DNA from: JACCQS01 sp050999295
Lineage (GTDB): Bacteria; Actinomycetota; Actinomycetes; Mycobacteriales; Geodermatophilaceae
Length of the DNA stretch: 13,104 bases
Assembly: GCA_050999295.1 (NCBI GenBank)
Contig: JBPCPI010000183.1
Span: 1-13,104 of the forward strand
Reading direction: 5' to 3'
Shown here: positions 1 to 6,018 of the stretch, piece after piece
How positions within the stretch are numbered: position 1 is the first letter of the stretch
Layout of the letters: every line of letters starts with the position of its first letter
Made by a program: the position numbers and the translations under genes
The notes under the pieces: generated by a model
The model's database searches: none
The model's input: only the letters and a program-made list of their open reading frames with translations
Told to the model about the DNA's origin: nothing

Positions 1-384
1 CTCGACGACCCGGCCGTCAACGCCAAGAAGATCAAGAGCGCGGTCACCGACACCGGCCGGGAGATCAGCTACGACCCCGAAAACAAGCCCGGCGTGTCCA
101 ACCTCCTGGTCATCCTGTCCGCACTCACCGGGACCGGCCTGGACAAGCTGGAGGAGCAGTACGCCGGAGCCGGATACGGACAGCTCAAGGCCGATGTTGC
201 CGAGTCCGTGGAATCGGTCATCGGACCGATCCGGGAACGGACTCGCGAACTGCTCGCTGACCCGACCGAGGTCGATCGGGTCCTGGCCGCCGGCGCCGCC
301 CGGGCGGCCGAGGTGGCCGCGACGACCCTGGCGCTGGCCGAGGATCGGCTGGGGCTGTTGCCCGGTCTGGCCGAGCAGTGCTGA
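1..384 (+). CDS. trpS: Tryptophan--tRNA ligase, C-terminal part (5' end outside window)
   Basis: The reading frame is open from base 1 to the TGA at 382-384, giving 127 residues of the C-terminus of a class I tryptophanyl-tRNA synthetase, which charges tRNA-Trp in the cytoplasm. The opening residues LDDPAVNAKKIKSAVTDTGR are the stretch that follows the KMSKS loop in bacterial TrpS. They continue into the SNLLVILSALTG helix and the C-terminal ELLADPTEVDRVLAAGAARA helix. The Rossmann fold, HIGH motif and KMSKS loop must lie upstream of the window. The end overlaps the next gene by 7 nt, which suggests translational coupling. Assignment rests on recognising family motifs by eye. Confidence 0.93.
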   Translation, partial: LDDPAVNAKKIKSAVTDTGREISYDPENKPGVSNLLVILSALTGTGLDKLEEQYAGAGYGQLKADVAESVESVIGPIRERTRELLADPTEVDRVLAAGAARAAEVAATTLALAEDRLGLLPGLAEQC

Positions 385-947
385 ACTCGGAAGACACGTT
401 CGGGGGTCACGCGGCTGTGCCGCGCACCGTTTTGGGGATCGCGATCTCGGTACCTGATCCGCTGGGCGCGCTGCTGACCCAGTGGCGGGTCAAGGTCGGC
501 GACCCGCTGGGCCATCTGATCCCCCCACATATCACGCTGCTGCCGCCCACCGACGTATCCCGATATGACCTTGCCGAGGTCGATCGGCACCTCGAAGCGG
601 TCGCCACGCGGCACGCCCCCTTCCAGCTCCACCTCGCCGGTACGGGCTCGTTCCGCCCGGTCTCGCAGGTCGTGTTCGTGACCGTGGCGGAGGGCATCTC
701 CTCGTGTGAGGTGCTGGCGCAGGACATCCGCTCAGGGCGCCTGCAGCGACGCTTGGAGTTTCCCTACCACCCGCACGTCACGATCGCTCATGACGTACCC
801 CCGGACATGCTCGACCTCGCCTACCAGGGTCTGGGCGATGTGGACGTACGAGTCGACGTCGATGCCTTCTGTACCTTCTCCCAGGATCCCGCGGGACGCT
901 GGGTGCCCGCCAAGGCATACCCACTGCTGGGTGCACGCCATGGCTGA
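378..947 (+). CDS. 2'-5' RNA ligase family protein (2H phosphoesterase)
   Basis: A 189-residue protein with the two HxTx motifs of the 2H phosphoesterase superfamily: H51-I-T53-L inside PPHITLLPP and H133-V-T135-I inside YHPHVTIAHD. The two histidines form the active site that acts on 2',3'-cyclic or 2'-5' phosphate bonds in RNA or nucleotides. The cellular substrate of this actinobacterial subgroup is not clear. The size fits the 2'-5' RNA ligase/CPDase fold, about 180 residues. The GTG at 378 overlaps the trpS stop. A second in-frame GTG at 417, residue 14, has a GGGGG stretch about 10 nt upstream and is a credible alternative start. The stop overlaps the start of the yihY gene by 8 nt, so the gene sits in a coupled trio. 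No promoter of its own is visible. Confidence 0.85.
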   Translation: MLNSEDTFGGHAAVPRTVLGIAISVPDPLGALLTQWRVKVGDPLGHLIPPHITLLPPTDVSRYDLAEVDRHLEAVATRHAPFQLHLAGTGSFRPVSQVVFVTVAEGISSCEVLAQDIRSGRLQRRLEFPYHPHVTIAHDVPPDMLDLAYQGLGDVDVRVDVDAFCTFSQDPAGRWVPAKAYPLLGARHG

Positions 948-2124
948 CACGTCGGGGTCCTCGACGCAGCCACAGGGCTCGGTACCACAAAAATCGGGAT
1001 TCCTGGATCGGCTTCGCGGGCGATACGGCTGGCTCGATCATGTGATCCGGGCTGCCACCCTCTATGTCGAGCGCAACGCCGACGTCCTCGCCGGGAGCAT
1101 CACCTATTTCGGGTTCCTTGCCCTGTTCCCATCACTGCTACTGGCCGCATCAGTGTTCGGGTTCGTCCTGGCCGGCCGACCGGAACTCCTCCGTGAGCTG
1201 ATCGCGCGGATCGTCGAGTACGTCCCCGGGTCCGCCGGTGACCAGCTCATCGAGGCGTTGAACGCCGCCATCGACTCTCGGGGGGCAGTGGGGATCGTCG
1301 GTCTGCTCGGCCTGCTCTACGCCGGACTCAGCTGGATCAGCAAGCTGCGCCTGGCGATCCAGACCCTGTGGCAGGGCAACCCCGAAGAGGCCAGCTTTCT
1401 CAAGGACAATGCCCGCGACCTGCTCGCCCTGATCGGGCTGGGCGGTGGGCTCGCGGTCTCGCTCGCAGTGACCGCTGTGGGTACGTCGGCCGCCTCCTTC
1501 TTCCTCGACTTGGTCGGACTGTCCGAGGTCCCGGGCAGCACGCTCATCACCGGCGCGTTGGCGATCGCCCTGGCCATCGTCGGAAGCACGTTGGTCTTCT
1601 GCTGGCTGTTCGGCAGCCTGTCCGGACACGACATGACCTACCGCTCGGTTCTACCCGGAGCGATCCTGGCCGCGGTCGGCTTCGAGATCCTCAAGCTGAT
1701 TGGCGGTTTCTACCTGTCCCTGGTCTCCAACAGCGTCTCGGCTGGGGTGTTCGGCAGCGTGGTCGGCATCCTGCTGTTCATCTACCTGGCCTGCCGGTTC
1801 CTGCTCTTCTGCGTGGCCTGGACCGCCACGCTGCCGCGATTCGCCCGGCTCGGTCTGGCTCCGAGCGGAGAGGCCGGGATCCCGTACGCCGACCGAGCGG
1901 CCACGAGCCGGGACCGTCCGGAGGCCACCGCTTCTTCGGCTCAGGGTTCGGATCGGCCCCCTCCCAGGCCCGTACCCGCACCGGCTGTCGTGGCCGCGGG
2001 CCTCATAGCGACCGGCGCAGCGCTGGCTTCGCTGACCCGACCGCTCATCCGCCGCTGGCGGCAGACAAGGTCGGCGCGTCCATCTGCGGGGGACCCGGTC
2101 GACGGCGAGGTAGCGCGCGCCTGA
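940..2124 (+). CDS. YihY/virulence factor BrkB family inner-membrane protein
   Basis: A 394-residue integral membrane protein of the YihY/BrkB family, whose molecular function is unsettled despite the old annotation 'ribonuclease BN'. The ATG at 940 overlaps the previous stop. The open frame extends further upstream, but that part lies inside the 2H gene and lacks membrane character. Predicted membrane segments lie at about residues 51-76, 114-132, 161-188, 202-226, 237-260 and 268-292, the usual six. The TYFGFLALFPSLLL stretch in the first and the GSVVGILLFIYLACRFLLFC stretch in the last are typical. The tail, residues 300-394, is Pro/Ala/Arg-rich with a possible seventh hydrophobic stretch at 348-364. 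Those last 94 codons are the part duplicated downstream at 4237-4536. A homologous trpS-yihY neighbourhood is recalled for mycobacteria. Confidence 0.9.
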   Translation: MADTSGSSTQPQGSVPQKSGFLDRLRGRYGWLDHVIRAATLYVERNADVLAGSITYFGFLALFPSLLLAASVFGFVLAGRPELLRELIARIVEYVPGSAGDQLIEALNAAIDSRGAVGIVGLLGLLYAGLSWISKLRLAIQTLWQGNPEEASFLKDNARDLLALIGLGGGLAVSLAVTAVGTSAASFFLDLVGLSEVPGSTLITGALAIALAIVGSTLVFCWLFGSLSGHDMTYRSVLPGAILAAVGFEILKLIGGFYLSLVSNSVSAGVFGSVVGILLFIYLACRFLLFCVAWTATLPRFARLGLAPSGEAGIPYADRAATSRDRPEATASSAQGSDRPPPRPVPAPAVVAAGLIATGAALASLTRPLIRRWRQTRSARPSAGDPVDGEVARA

Positions 2125-2139
2125 CCGCTGATAACGCGG
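1841..2139 (+). repeat. Repeat A, copy 1 (live 3' end of the yihY gene)
   Basis: Bases 1841-2139 recur in direct orientation at 4237-4536. By hand alignment about 20 of roughly 290 positions differ, near 93% identity. This copy is the intact coding end of the YihY-family gene plus about 15 nt past its stop. Similarity to copy 2 stops near the ACGCGG at 2134-2139, where the Fic island begins. The left edge, TCGCCCGGCT at 1841-1850, is also present at the edge of repeat B. Confidence 0.93.
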
Positions 2140-2340
2140 CTCAGAGGGAGGCAGGGCGCGTCTCACCTCAGGCAGCGATCGTGTCGCTTCCTCGGCGATG
2201 GGCCGGACCCGAACGGACCTGGAGTTCCGGCCTGCCGATCTGGTCCTCGACGACCTGCTCAAGCGCCTGTATGGCCCGTAGACGGTGATGTCCGAGGTCA
2301 GCGATCCGGGAACGGCCGCCAGCAGCGAGCCTTGCCCGGA

Positions 2341-2408
2341 TTAAATACAAATTTCTGCCGCTCGCGCTAGGCTAAATACGAATAACTTCCGACATCGCGA
2401 AGGAAATC
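2341..2408 (+). promoter_or_regulatory. AT-rich Fic promoter with paired 11-bp direct repeats
   Basis: TAAATACAAAT at 2342-2352 and TAAATACGAAT at 2373-2383 differ at one base and start exactly 31 bp apart, close to three helical turns, so both would face the same side of the DNA. A TAGGCT hexamer at 2368-2373 fits the TAnnnT -10 pattern of actinobacterial housekeeping promoters and touches the second repeat. No good -35 box is evident. A GAAGGA ribosome site at 2399-2404 lies 4 nt before the GTG start. The layout is what an autorepressor's operator would look like. The Fic protein itself appears to carry a DNA-binding N-terminus, so it is the likely ligand. That last step is inference. Confidence 0.6.
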
Positions 2409-3887
2409 GTGGTTAGTAGCATTGTCTTCGCCGCAGGCCAGCCCGCGTCTACGATCTCTGCCCGCGTGGCGCGGGGCGAACTTCGTCGCATCGCCGCCGG
2501 CGTCTATACCACTGACGTTCAAACCGATCCTACCCTCGTCACCAAACGCGAGTGGCACACCATCGTGGGCGGGATGATCCCGAATGCGGTCATAACGGAT
2601 CGCTCCGCGCCAACCGGCGGACCCGTGGATGACATTCTCTACGTCGCTCACGAACGGCGAGACCGCGAAATTTCGCTCCCCGGACTGACCGTTCTTGCAC
2701 GCCGTGGGGCTGGCCCGACTGACGGAGACGTCGCTCTGCCGGGCGGTCTGTTTCAGGCGAGCAAGGGCCGCGCACTCGCTGAGAACACCCGAGAATCTCG
2801 CTCGCGCCTCGGACGAAAGCGCCGCACGCTGGATGAGATCGAACTCGGCGACTGGATTGACCGCATCTGCCAGATCGACGGTGCGGCCAAACTCTCGCGG
2901 TATCGCGACGACGCGGAGCGGCTCGGGGCGCTAGTTGGTGCGCCTGAGGATGGCGTCGCCTTGCTCTCAAGAATTCTGGGCATCGCCCTCGGCACACAAC
3001 AGATGGACACCGGCTCGAAGGCGCTCACTGCCCGCCAGGCGCGTCTTCCCTACGAACAGGGCAGGCTTGCCCTGTTCGGGAAGCTGATTGAAGCCCTGCG
3101 CGAGTCTGCGCCGCAGAACCGGCCCGTACATGATCCGAATAGCGACGCGTACCGGCACTTGCCCTTCTTCGAGGCATACTTCTCGAACTTCATCGAAGGC
3201 ACGGAGTTCGAACTGGATGAAGCGGTGAACGTCGTCTATAAAGGCAAGCAGATTGCCGGGCGCTCCGACGACAGCCACGACTTGACCGGAACATACCGGG
3301 TCGTCTCCGACCTGGATGAGATGTCCACGACAGCAACCTCGTCGACAGATTTCTTGCAACTGCTGCGTTCACGGCACGCAACAATCTTGGCCGGGAGGCC
3401 GGAGAAGAGTCCCGGTCAATTCAAGGAGACGGCCAACCGCGCAGGATCCAGCTCCTTCGTTCTGCCCGGCTACGTCCCCGGGACGCTGTCCGCCGGATGG
3501 ACCCGTCTTGTCGAACTCGACACGCCGTTTGAGCGCGCCACTTACATGATGTTCCTCGTCTCGGAGGTGCACCCATTCGATGACGGCAACGGGCGGGTGT
3601 CACGAGTGATGATGAACGCCGAACTGGTCAGCGCCCACCAATCTCGAATCATCATCCCTACTGTTTATCGCGACGACTACGTCGGCGCGTTGAGACTGCT
3701 CACACGCCAGGAGGATCCGAGCGTTCTCATCAAGGCGCTCCGCTACGCGCAGGACTACGCATCGCAGATCATCTTCAGAGACCTCAACGATGCCGCCGCG
3801 CAGCTTCGACGGACCAACGCCTTCAACGAACCGAACTCCGATGAGCGACTGGTGTTGCCCAAGCTGTCGCGCCGCGCGGAGGGATAG
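2409..3887 (+). CDS. Fic-domain protein with AbiEi-like winged-helix N-terminus
   Basis: A 492-residue protein with the Fic core motif HPFDDGNGR at residues 388-396. His388 is the catalytic base, and Gly-Asn-Gly-Arg396 forms the phosphate-binding anion hole. Fic enzymes usually transfer AMP from ATP to a target hydroxyl. Ahead of it, S259-N-F-I-E263-G264 matches the inhibitory [S/T]xxxE[G/N] helix, making this a class II Fic protein whose own glutamate would block ATP binding. The N-terminus (about residues 10-35, with ISARVARGELRRIAAGVYTT) looks like the winged helix of AbiEi-type antitoxins. It is followed by PNAVITDRSA and a region to about 180 that also resembles that family, judged by eye. 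The GTG start has GAAGGA 4 nt upstream, and no alternative keeps the winged helix. The gene has its own AT-rich promoter and lower GC than its neighbours, pointing to transfer. The target is unknown; a phage-defence or toxin role is inference. Confidence 0.88.
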   Translation: MVSSIVFAAGQPASTISARVARGELRRIAAGVYTTDVQTDPTLVTKREWHTIVGGMIPNAVITDRSAPTGGPVDDILYVAHERRDREISLPGLTVLARRGAGPTDGDVALPGGLFQASKGRALAENTRESRSRLGRKRRTLDEIELGDWIDRICQIDGAAKLSRYRDDAERLGALVGAPEDGVALLSRILGIALGTQQMDTGSKALTARQARLPYEQGRLALFGKLIEALRESAPQNRPVHDPNSDAYRHLPFFEAYFSNFIEGTEFELDEAVNVVYKGKQIAGRSDDSHDLTGTYRVVSDLDEMSTTATSSTDFLQLLRSRHATILAGRPEKSPGQFKETANRAGSSSFVLPGYVPGTLSAGWTRLVELDTPFERATYMMFLVSEVHPFDDGNGRVSRVMMNAELVSAHQSRIIIPTVYRDDYVGALRLLTRQEDPSVLIKALRYAQDYASQIIFRDLNDAAAQLRRTNAFNEPNSDERLVLPKLSRRAEG

Positions 3888-4002
3888 GGGCAGCGTTTGG
3901 GCAGCCGCCACGTCGGCGTACCGGCACAACGCGTCGACCTTGCGCCCTGTCGGCCGCGTTCGGCGATGACCCGCAAGCGGAAGTCACCTCGCGCTACGAC
4001 AG

Positions 4003-4246
4003 CCCGGTTCAGTCGGGAGTTCCCGGGAACTGCCACCCGTCCGGACCGGCCGATGCCGAGGGACATTGCCGCGCCGGGACCACAGGAACGTGCCGACGAC
4101 GATTGCGACGGTCCCGGTCCACAGGGCGAACATCGGCAGCAGCGTCCCACCTGCCGGAACGGGCGCAGCAGCGCCGTTGACCTGATCGGGAGGTACGGCG
4201 ATCCTTGCCGCCGACTCCGCGGGGCTCGCTGCCGGGTCGCCCGGCT
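4003..4246 (-). pseudogene. Repeat B, copy 1: orphan 3' fragment of a dacB-like gene
   Basis: Direct-repeat partner of 4570-4814. Read on the - strand it encodes about 70 residues alignable without gaps to the C-terminus of the carboxypeptidase at 4576-5826: GDPAASPAESAARIAVPPDQ against GDPAASPSESTATLAVPPDP, then the shared membrane stretch and SRRGNVPR. About 51 of 70 residues match by hand. Near its end a 1-nt loss shifts the frame past the stop used by the intact gene. It has no start, signal peptide or catalytic domain because at 4246 it runs directly into repeat A copy 2. It lies antisense to the reading direction of the Fic gene. The ungapped coding match suggests it diverged from dacB while still under selection. 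Confidence 0.85.
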
Positions 4247-4536
4247 CGGTCTGGCTCCGAGCGGAAAGGTCGGGATCCCGTACGCCGACCGAGCGGCCAC
4301 GAGCCGGGACCGTCCGGAGGCCGCCGCTTCTTCGGCTTCAGGGTTCGGATCGGCCCGCTCCCGGCCTCGTACCCGCACCGGCTGTCGTGGCCGCGGGGCT
4401 CGTAGCGACCGGTGCAGTGCTGGCTTCGTTGACCCGATCGCTCATCCGCCGCTGGCGGCAGACAAGGCCGGCGCGTCCTTCTGCGGGGGACCCGGTCGAC
4501 GGAGCGGTAGCGCGCGTTTGACCTGGGATGACGCGG
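4237..4536 (+). pseudogene. Repeat A, copy 2: orphan 3' fragment of the yihY gene
   Basis: This is a second copy of the last 94 codons of the YihY-family gene, without the membrane core, start codon or ribosome site. An extra T in GGCTTCAGG near 4337-4338, compared with GGCTCAGG in the live copy, shifts the frame and destroys the tail sequence. The original terminal codons with the TGA at 4519-4521 can still be read in the old frame. The left edge is fused to the dacB fragment through the ten bases TCGCCCGGCT (4237-4246), present in both parents. The fragment is unlikely to be translated. Confidence 0.87.
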
Positions 4537-4563
4537 TCGACGGCGAGGTAGAGCGCCTGACCT
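4494..4563 (+). repeat. Local 41-nt-period tandem duplication past the yihY fragment
   Basis: GGTCGACGGAGCGGTAGCGC begins at 4494 and GGTCGACGGCGAGGTAGAGC at 4535, each ending in a TGACC within the next dozen bases. The period is 41 nt. The second unit is closer than the first to the live yihY end (GGTCGACGGCGAGGTAGCGC, from 2097). This small duplication lies exactly between the yihY fragment and the dacB stop, so it adds to the evidence that the junction has been rearranged more than once. Confidence 0.7.
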
Positions 4564-4569
4564 TCGACA

Positions 4570-4814
4570 CCCGGTTCAGTCGGGAGTACCCGGGAAACCG
4601 CTACCGGCCCGGACCGGCCGACGCCGGGGGACATTGCCGCGCCGGGACCACAGCACCGTACTAACGACGATTGCGACGGTGCCGGCCCCGAGGGCAAACA
4701 TCGGCACCAGCGTCAGGCCTGCCGGAGCCGACTCAGCGGCGGCGTTGATCGGATCAGGAGGTACGGCGAGCGTCGCCGTCGACTCCGACGGGCTCGCTGC
4801 CGGGTCGCCCGGCT
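4570..4814 (-). repeat. Repeat B, copy 2 (live 3' end of dacB)
   Basis: Matches 4003-4246 in direct orientation. Over 149 bases counted by hand (4667-4814 against 4100-4246) about 24 differ, roughly 84% identity, which is clearly more diverged than the two A copies. It covers the last 80 or so codons of the intact carboxypeptidase gene, including its C-terminal membrane anchor. The right edge carries TCGCCCGGCT at 4805-4814, the sequence at which copy 1 is fused to repeat A. Confidence 0.85.
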
Positions 4815-5826
4815 GGGCTGGGGACACCAGCTCTCCGACGGCGGACAGGTCGAGCGGCAGCGCGAAGCCCCAGTCAAGCAGCCGGGCTGCCTGTTCCCAG
4901 GTCGGAATGGGGACCTGTTCGGACAGCATCAGGCTGACGATCAGCCTTCGGCCGTCCCGTTCCGCAGCCCCGACGAAGGTGTGCCGGGCCGCGTCGGTGA
5001 ACCCGGACTTGCCCGCGATCGCGCCGGGATAGTTCAGCAGGAGTTTGTTCTCGTTCTGGATCTCGAAGCCCGGATCCAAGCCGGGCACCGCCGGGATCTG
5101 GGCTCGAGGGGTGCTCATGACCGCCAGCAGAGCCGGATCGGCGATGGCGGCGGCAATCAGCAAGGCCAGGTCATAGGGCGAGGAGCGCTGACCCTCGACG
5201 TCAAGGCCGCTCGGCCCTCCCGGTGAGGTGTCGTAGGCCTGCAGCCGGTCCGCCGTCTCGTACATCGCGTCGAGCGTCGGCTCCAAGCCACCAGCCGTAC
5301 GGGACAGGGCGTTTGCCGCGTCGTTGCCCGACTGCAACATCAGCGCCAGCCACAACGTGGCGACGTCGTACTGGCCACCGTTGATCAAGCCGACCCGACT
5401 CCCTTCGACCTGCTCGTCCTCGACGAGCGCGGTGACGACCGTTGCCGGGTCCAGCCGGGGGTAAAGCGACAGCAGCGTGAGCAGCTTCAGGGTGCTGGCC
5501 GGGTAGTACCGCCCGTGGGCATCGTTGGCGGCAAGGACCTCGCCGTTGGTGGCATCGGCGAGCAGCCAGCCCTGCGCGGTGATGTCCGCCGGCAGCGGTG
5601 GCGCGCCAGCGGGCAGGACCAGTCCGCGCGCGGCGAGTTCGTCTCCGCCGATCGTGTCTCCGTTGGGTGCCTCCCCCCGGGGAGGACCGGTCGGGTCCGG
5701 GACGGTGGGGCTGGTGCCGCTGGGATCGGCCGTCGGCCGGGGGGAATCGGCGAGAGCGGTCCCCGCGAATCCCGGAAGCGCGACCAACGCCAGACACAAG
5801 GCGGCGGTCGCGACGCAGCGCCGCAC
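4576..5826 (-). CDS. dacB: D-alanyl-D-alanine carboxypeptidase (peptidase S11), membrane-anchored
   Basis: A 416-residue penicillin-binding protein that trims the terminal D-Ala from peptidoglycan stem peptides outside the membrane. The three active-site motifs are present: S111-T-L-K114 (catalytic serine and general base), S166-G-N168, and K273-S-G, the KTG equivalent. Starting at the GTG at 5826, residues 1-26 (RRC, hydrophobic core, GTALA before DSPRP) form a Sec signal peptide. An in-frame GTG at 5928 would add 34 residues without signal character, so the shorter form is preferred. A Pro/Thr/Gly-rich linker spans about 27-65. A membrane segment at about 372-392 followed by SRRGNVPRRR would anchor the C-terminus. 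The PBP5-type beta domain seems absent. The gene is convergent with yihY and the Fic gene. Its terminal codons are the B repeat. It resembles mycobacterial DacB1. Confidence 0.9.
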   Translation of the reverse strand: MRRCVATAALCLALVALPGFAGTALADSPRPTADPSGTSPTVPDPTGPPRGEAPNGDTIGGDELAARGLVLPAGAPPLPADITAQGWLLADATNGEVLAANDAHGRYYPASTLKLLTLLSLYPRLDPATVVTALVEDEQVEGSRVGLINGGQYDVATLWLALMLQSGNDAANALSRTAGGLEPTLDAMYETADRLQAYDTSPGGPSGLDVEGQRSSPYDLALLIAAAIADPALLAVMSTPRAQIPAVPGLDPGFEIQNENKLLLNYPGAIAGKSGFTDAARHTFVGAAERDGRRLIVSLMLSEQVPIPTWEQAARLLDWGFALPLDLSAVGELVSPAQPGDPAASPSESTATLAVPPDPINAAAESAPAGLTLVPMFALGAGTVAIVVSTVLWSRRGNVPRRRPVRAGSGFPGTPD

Positions 5827-6018
5827 GGTCGCGAGGCTACCGCCGCACGGGCTGTGCCGTGTGGATGAGCCCCGCGCGCCTGCCTGGAGAGGTGAACTGC
5901 CGACAACAAATGTGTCTCGGTAGACCACTGGGCTGCCCGCCGCGTGCGGCGGACGACTACGGTGGCCGGGATGCCTGCCCCGAAACCTCGGTACGGGTAC
6001 TTACGAGAGGAGAAGGCG
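5827..6018. promoter_or_regulatory. Divergent dacB / nucleoside-transport intergenic region
   Basis: This 192-nt region must hold the promoters for both dacB (-) and the transport operon (+). It contains a near-perfect inverted repeat, CCGCCGC-GT-GCGGCGG at 5937-5952, followed by TACGGT at 5958-5963, a plausible TAnnnT -10 for the + strand operon. No convincing -35 element was found for either direction. The inverted repeat could be an operator for a nucleoside-responsive repressor, but such GC-only palindromes also arise by chance in DNA of this composition. Confidence 0.35.

Larger units (their letters stand above)
2140..4002. other. Inserted low-GC island carrying the Fic gene
   Basis: This is the only stretch between copies A1 and B1 with no counterpart at the second A2-B2 junction, where A and B are just 33 nt apart. 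It has visibly more A/T than its flanks, especially 2341-2400. It holds one recognisable gene, the Fic protein at 2409-3887. The leading 2140-2340 and trailing 3888-4002 segments have short open frames on both strands, but none has a ribosome site or a recognised family, so they may be debris. No transposase, integrase or clear terminal inverted repeats are visible. A loose match, GATAACGCGG at 2130-2139 against GATGACCCG at 3965-3973, could be a decayed duplicated junction but is too weak to rely on. Confidence 0.7.

Noticed and set aside
2127..2140. Possible terminator after yihY (CCGC-TGATAA-CGCGG region)
   Set aside because: The stem is only about four base pairs and no T-run follows.
2198..2281. 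27-codon + strand frame with ATG upstream of the Fic promoter, possibly a small antitoxin
   Set aside because: No ribosome site, no recognised family, and it ends 60 nt before the AT-rich promoter. A class II Fic protein does not need a separate antitoxin.
1368..2288. 306-codon + strand frame overlapping the yihY gene
   Set aside because: It is an Arg/Pro-rich out-of-frame reading. The overlapping frame has a clear membrane-protein pattern.
2168..2350. 60-codon - strand frame in the same gap
   Set aside because: Its start lies within the first direct repeat, there is no ribosome site, and the sequence matches nothing I know. It may be a decayed gene remnant, but that cannot be supported.
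2130..3973. GATAACGCGG / GATGACCCG as target-site duplication around the island
   Set aside because: It is imperfect and short, and without terminal inverted repeats or a transposase it is within chance expectation.
3897..4664. 255-codon + strand frame running through B1, A2 and into B2
   Set aside because: It is a patchwork of antisense dacB, partly frameshifted yihY tail and junction sequence, with no ribosome site. It is a by-product of the rearrangement, not a gene.
5827..6018. Purine- or nucleoside-sensing riboswitch upstream of the lipoprotein gene
   Set aside because: The leader between the likely -10 and the TTG is short, and no purine-riboswitch core or pairing pattern is visible.
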